Shown: in pieces, positions 5,140 through 7,411 of the stretch
Numbering within the stretch: position 1 is the stretch's first letter
Layout of the letters: each line of letters begins with the position of its first letter
Origin: Candidatus Omnitrophota bacterium
GTDB lineage: Bacteria; Omnitrophota; Gorgyraeia; Zapsychrales; JANLHA01
DNA length: 7,411 bases
NCBI GenBank assembly: GCA_023247815.1
Contig: JAHFFS010000071.1
Location: forward strand, 1-7,411
Reading direction: 5' to 3'
The notes under the pieces: generated by a model
The model's database searches: none
The model's input: only the letters and a program-made list of their open reading frames with translations
What the model was told of the DNA's origin: nothing
Translations under genes and position numbers: made by a program

Positions 5140-6146
5140 TGCGTTTTGAAAATCCAGCGATGTTATTGGGGTTTTGGTTGCTGCCGGTTTTGACTGCCCT
5201 TCTGGTCTGGTCGGTGAAGAACCGGCAAAAGGTGCTGGAACGCTTTGCTCGAGGACAAATGCTGTCGGAAATCAATCGCAGTGTCCATGGCGAGGCGGTC
5301 CGTTTGAAAGCGGTTTTGTTCATTCTTGTTTTTGTTTTCAGTATCATGGCTTTGGCGCGGCCTCAGTGGGGATATGAGTGGCAGGACGTCAAGCGGCACG
5401 GGATTGATCTGGTGGTTGCCGTTGACGTCTCAAAGAGCATGCTCACCCAGGACGTCAAACCCAACCGGCTTGAACGCACCAAGCTTGCGGTCAAAGATTT
5501 GTTGAAAGAATTGCAGGGCGACCGGATCAGCATTGTGGCCTTTGCCGGCTCGGCCTTTCCGATTTGTCCGTTGACCGCGGATTACAGCGGGGTCATGATG
5601 AGTTTGGAAAATTTGAACACGGACACGATTCCTCGAGGAGGAACGAATATCGCCTTGGCCATTGAGGAGGCCATGAAACAAACGCAGAACACCGAGAGTC
5701 AGCATAAAGCCATCATCATCCTGACCGACGGTGAGAATTTGGAGAATGAACCCCTGGCCATGGCCAAGCAGGCCAAGGACAAGGGGATCAAAATTTATTG
5801 TATTGGGATCGGAACTCAGGAAGGAGAGTTGATCCGTGTTCAAAACCCGTCGGGAGAATGGGGGTTTTTAAAAGACAGCCAGGGCAATTTTGTCAAATCG
5901 CGGTTGAATGAAAATTTGTTGCAGCAGATCGCGCTGACGACCGGGGGAATCTATGTTCGCGCCAGTGGAGCAAAGTTCGGGCTTGACCTGATTTATGAAC
6001 AGGAATTGTCAAAGCTTGAGAAACGCGATATTGAGGCCAAGCAGGAGAAAAAATATTTTGAACGGTTTCAGGTGGCCTTAGGTCTGGCCCTGATTTTACT
6101 GATTTGGGAAACCACCATCGTAACTCGGAAAAAAGATGCGGATTAA
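5139..6146 (+). CDS. batB: BatB-like VWA membrane protein
   Basis: The 335-residue protein repeats the BatA layout, with TM segments at about 8-26, 56-74 and 309-327, and a VWA domain between the second and third. The metal site reads DVSKS at 96-100, the threonine of RGGTNIALAI at 169 and the aspartate of LTDGEN at 197, so it is intact. ARPQWGYEWQDVKRHGIDLVVAVD before the MIDAS motif and NPSGEWGFLKDSQGN at about 236-250 are characteristic of BatB. The tandem batA-batB arrangement is the conserved core of the operon and suggests a heteromeric membrane assembly. It begins with a one-base overlap with batA and its 3' end overlaps batC by 11 bases. Confidence 0.93.
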   Translation: MRFENPAMLLGFWLLPVLTALLVWSVKNRQKVLERFARGQMLSEINRSVHGEAVRLKAVLFILVFVFSIMALARPQWGYEWQDVKRHGIDLVVAVDVSKSMLTQDVKPNRLERTKLAVKDLLKELQGDRISIVAFAGSAFPICPLTADYSGVMMSLENLNTDTIPRGGTNIALAIEEAMKQTQNTESQHKAIIILTDGENLENEPLAMAKQAKDKGIKIYCIGIGTQEGELIRVQNPSGEWGFLKDSQGNFVKSRLNENLLQQIALTTGGIYVRASGAKFGLDLIYEQELSKLEKRDIEAKQEKKYFERFQVALGLALILLIWETTIVTRKKDAD

Positions 6147-7062
6147 TATTTGTAAAACCATTTTGCTCATAGTATCGTACCTGATGTGTCCGCAATTTTG
6201 TTGGGCGGCTTCGAAGGAAGCGGCGGTGAAAGCGGGCAACGCCCTCTTTGCCAAGCAAGACTTTACCGGTGCCGTCGGGCATTACCAGGGTGCGTTGAAA
6301 AAAGATCAGGAATCTGACCGCATCAATTTTGATTTGGGGACCGCTTATCACAAAGCCGGACAATACGACCAAGCTGACGAGCATCTGCAAAAATCACTGT
6401 TGACGCGAGACGATCATCTGCGGCAAAAAGCTTATTATAATCTTGGCAGCAATGATTACCGTCGGGGGATAGCGCGGGAGGACAAAAATATTGGACAGGC
6501 CGTTGGTGATCTGGAAAAATCTCTTGATGCGTATCAGCAGGCCATTGGTTTGGACAGCAAAGATGAAGATGCTAAAGCCAATCTTGATTTTGTCAAAAAA
6601 GAATTGCAACGTTTGAAAGAAAAACAGAAAAAAGCAGAACAGAATCAGCAAAATAAAGATCAAGGAAAGCAGGGGGAGCAAGAACAGCAAGATAAATCGC
6701 AGTCAGGAAACTCATCACAAAAGCAGCAAGAAGGGCAGGGGCAAAAAAGTTCATCGGAAAACACATCCACCGGTGATCAGCAGTCCCAAGAAAAGTCTTC
6801 TGCTGATTCTCAAGCCGAAAAGGAAAAGAAGAATAACGAATCGCGGCAAGGCCAGCAGCAGGACACGGGAGATGGGGGAGAAAAAAAGAATTTATCTTCC
6901 ACTTCTTCAACCGGACAGGACCAAGCCCGGGATCCAAAAGAACTGACGTCGCAAGAAGCCCAGATGATGTTGAACCAATATCAAAAAAAGGAAGAACCAC
7001 TTGGGTTATTGCAGTTTGTGCCTGGATTGCGACGAGAACAGCCGGTAGCAAAGGACTGGTGA
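6136..7062 (+). CDS. batC: BatC-like exported TPR protein with low-complexity linker
   Basis: The 308-residue protein begins with a signal peptide (about 1-24, ending FCWA before AS). About three tetratricopeptide repeats follow, at roughly residues 27-145 (AGNALFAKQDFTGAVGHYQGAL, then the FDLGTAYHKAGQYDQADEHL and YYNLGSNDYRRG regions). A long hydrophilic linker at about 155-265 is dominated by Gln, Lys, Glu and Ser, and is expected to be disordered. The C-terminal segment LTSQEAQMMLNQY to PVAKDW (270-308) ends in a KDW tail that I associate with BatC proteins. The TPR domain probably binds partner proteins in the periplasm, such as BatA, BatB or BatD. GGA at 6127-6129 lies six bases before the ATG, inside the batB gene. 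The stop codon overlaps the batD start by one base (TGATG). Confidence 0.9.
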   Translation: MRINICKTILLIVSYLMCPQFCWAASKEAAVKAGNALFAKQDFTGAVGHYQGALKKDQESDRINFDLGTAYHKAGQYDQADEHLQKSLLTRDDHLRQKAYYNLGSNDYRRGIAREDKNIGQAVGDLEKSLDAYQQAIGLDSKDEDAKANLDFVKKELQRLKEKQKKAEQNQQNKDQGKQGEQEQQDKSQSGNSSQKQQEGQGQKSSSENTSTGDQQSQEKSSADSQAEKEKKNNESRQGQQQDTGDGGEKKNLSSTSSTGQDQARDPKELTSQEAQMMLNQYQKKEEPLGLLQFVPGLRREQPVAKDW

Positions 7063-7411
7063 TGTTAAGAAATTTTCATTTCAAATGGGTTTTGATGCTT
7101 TTGTTTTTTGTGCTGTGCTGTTTTGTTTCGCGAGCAGGGGCGGTGCAGGATGTTGATTTTGAAGTTACCGTTGACAGTAAGCAGGTCGAGGTGGGGCAAG
7201 CTTTGCAGTTGAATGTGACCTTGCATGGTGTTCAGTCGGCGGAACCGCTCAACCTTCCTCCCATTGACGGTTTTGAATCACGTTATTTAGGGCCGGCGAC
7301 ACAAGTGCAGTTCATCAATGGCCATCAGACCAGCCGGATCACGTTTATGTACAGCTTGGCCGCGCTCAAGGTCGGGCAGTTCACCATCCCTTCGTTAGAG
7401 TTGACTTTCAA
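7062..7411 (+). CDS. batD: BatD-like exported protein, N-terminal part only
   Basis: The frame opens at ATG 7062, overlapping the batC stop by one base, and runs off the window after 116 full codons. The first ~27 residues form a signal peptide (MLRNFHFKW, a Leu/Phe/Val core, then SRAGA before VQD). The mature start DVDFEVTVDSKQVEVGQAL followed by LNVTLHG, and later LPPIDGFE and KVGQFTIPSLEL, match the N-terminal beta-sandwich region of BatD (oxygen tolerance family). Full-length BatD proteins are usually several hundred residues and carry a membrane segment near the C-terminus; that part is outside the window. The role is periplasmic and inferred to act with BatA, BatB and BatC. Confidence 0.88.
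   Translation, partial: MLRNFHFKWVLMLLFFVLCCFVSRAGAVQDVDFEVTVDSKQVEVGQALQLNVTLHGVQSAEPLNLPPIDGFESRYLGPATQVQFINGHQTSRITFMYSLAALKVGQFTIPSLELTF

Noticed and set aside
5893..6390. 165-codon minus strand frame across batB and batC
   Set aside because: Antisense to two supported genes, with no recognisable domain or ribosome site.

Overview
The window carries most of a Bat (Bacteroides aerotolerance-type) operon on the + strand, preceded by the end of an unrelated gene and interrupted by a small four-helix-bundle gene and a family of short repeats. The likely source is an uncultured Gram-negative-type bacterium. Two features make me think of Candidatus Omnitrophota: the C-terminal motif of the first protein and the heptamer repeats in the gene junctions. 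That assignment is from memory and is moderate at best; the Bat genes alone would also fit Planctomycetota-, Bacteroidota- or Spirochaete-related lineages.

Layout. Positions 2-880 hold the 3' part of an unrecognised acidic, Gly/Ala-containing protein that is open to the left edge. Positions 880-1030 hold REP-like GGGGACAGTCCC elements followed by a palindromic array of 7-bp ACTTGNN repeats. The last unit of that array supplies the -35 box of a good sigma-70-like promoter (TTGACA, 17 bp, TAAAAT). This promoter is well placed for moxR (1112-2107). A four-helix-bundle (23S rRNA IVS-type) gene at 2172-2525 follows; it is AT-richer than the operon and is bracketed by oppositely oriented heptamer repeats. 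The operon then resumes with a DUF58 gene (2620-3522), a signal-peptide/one-TM protein with a DUF4381/BatD-C-terminal-like cytoplasmic domain (3515-4096), batA (4144-5139), batB (5139-6146), batC (6136-7062) and the start of batD (7062 to the right edge). From DUF58 onward the coding regions overlap by 1-11 nt, except at the junction before batA, where another palindromic heptamer array sits.

How the genes fit together. MoxR AAA+ ATPases act with von Willebrand factor A (VWA) partners. Here three such partners are encoded (DUF58, BatA, BatB), all with a recognisable DxSxS metal-binding motif, two of them membrane anchored. BatC (TPR, exported) and BatD (exported, beta-rich) would form the periplasmic side of the complex. 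The family is linked to envelope stress tolerance and maturation of protein complexes, but its exact substrate is not readable from sequence.

The most interesting structure outside the genes is the heptamer repeat family. It occurs at four sites, switches strand orientation within each complete array, forms long hairpins, and provides a promoter element, a stop codon and possibly ribosome-binding sequence. One palindrome appears to have been split by the four-helix-bundle gene.
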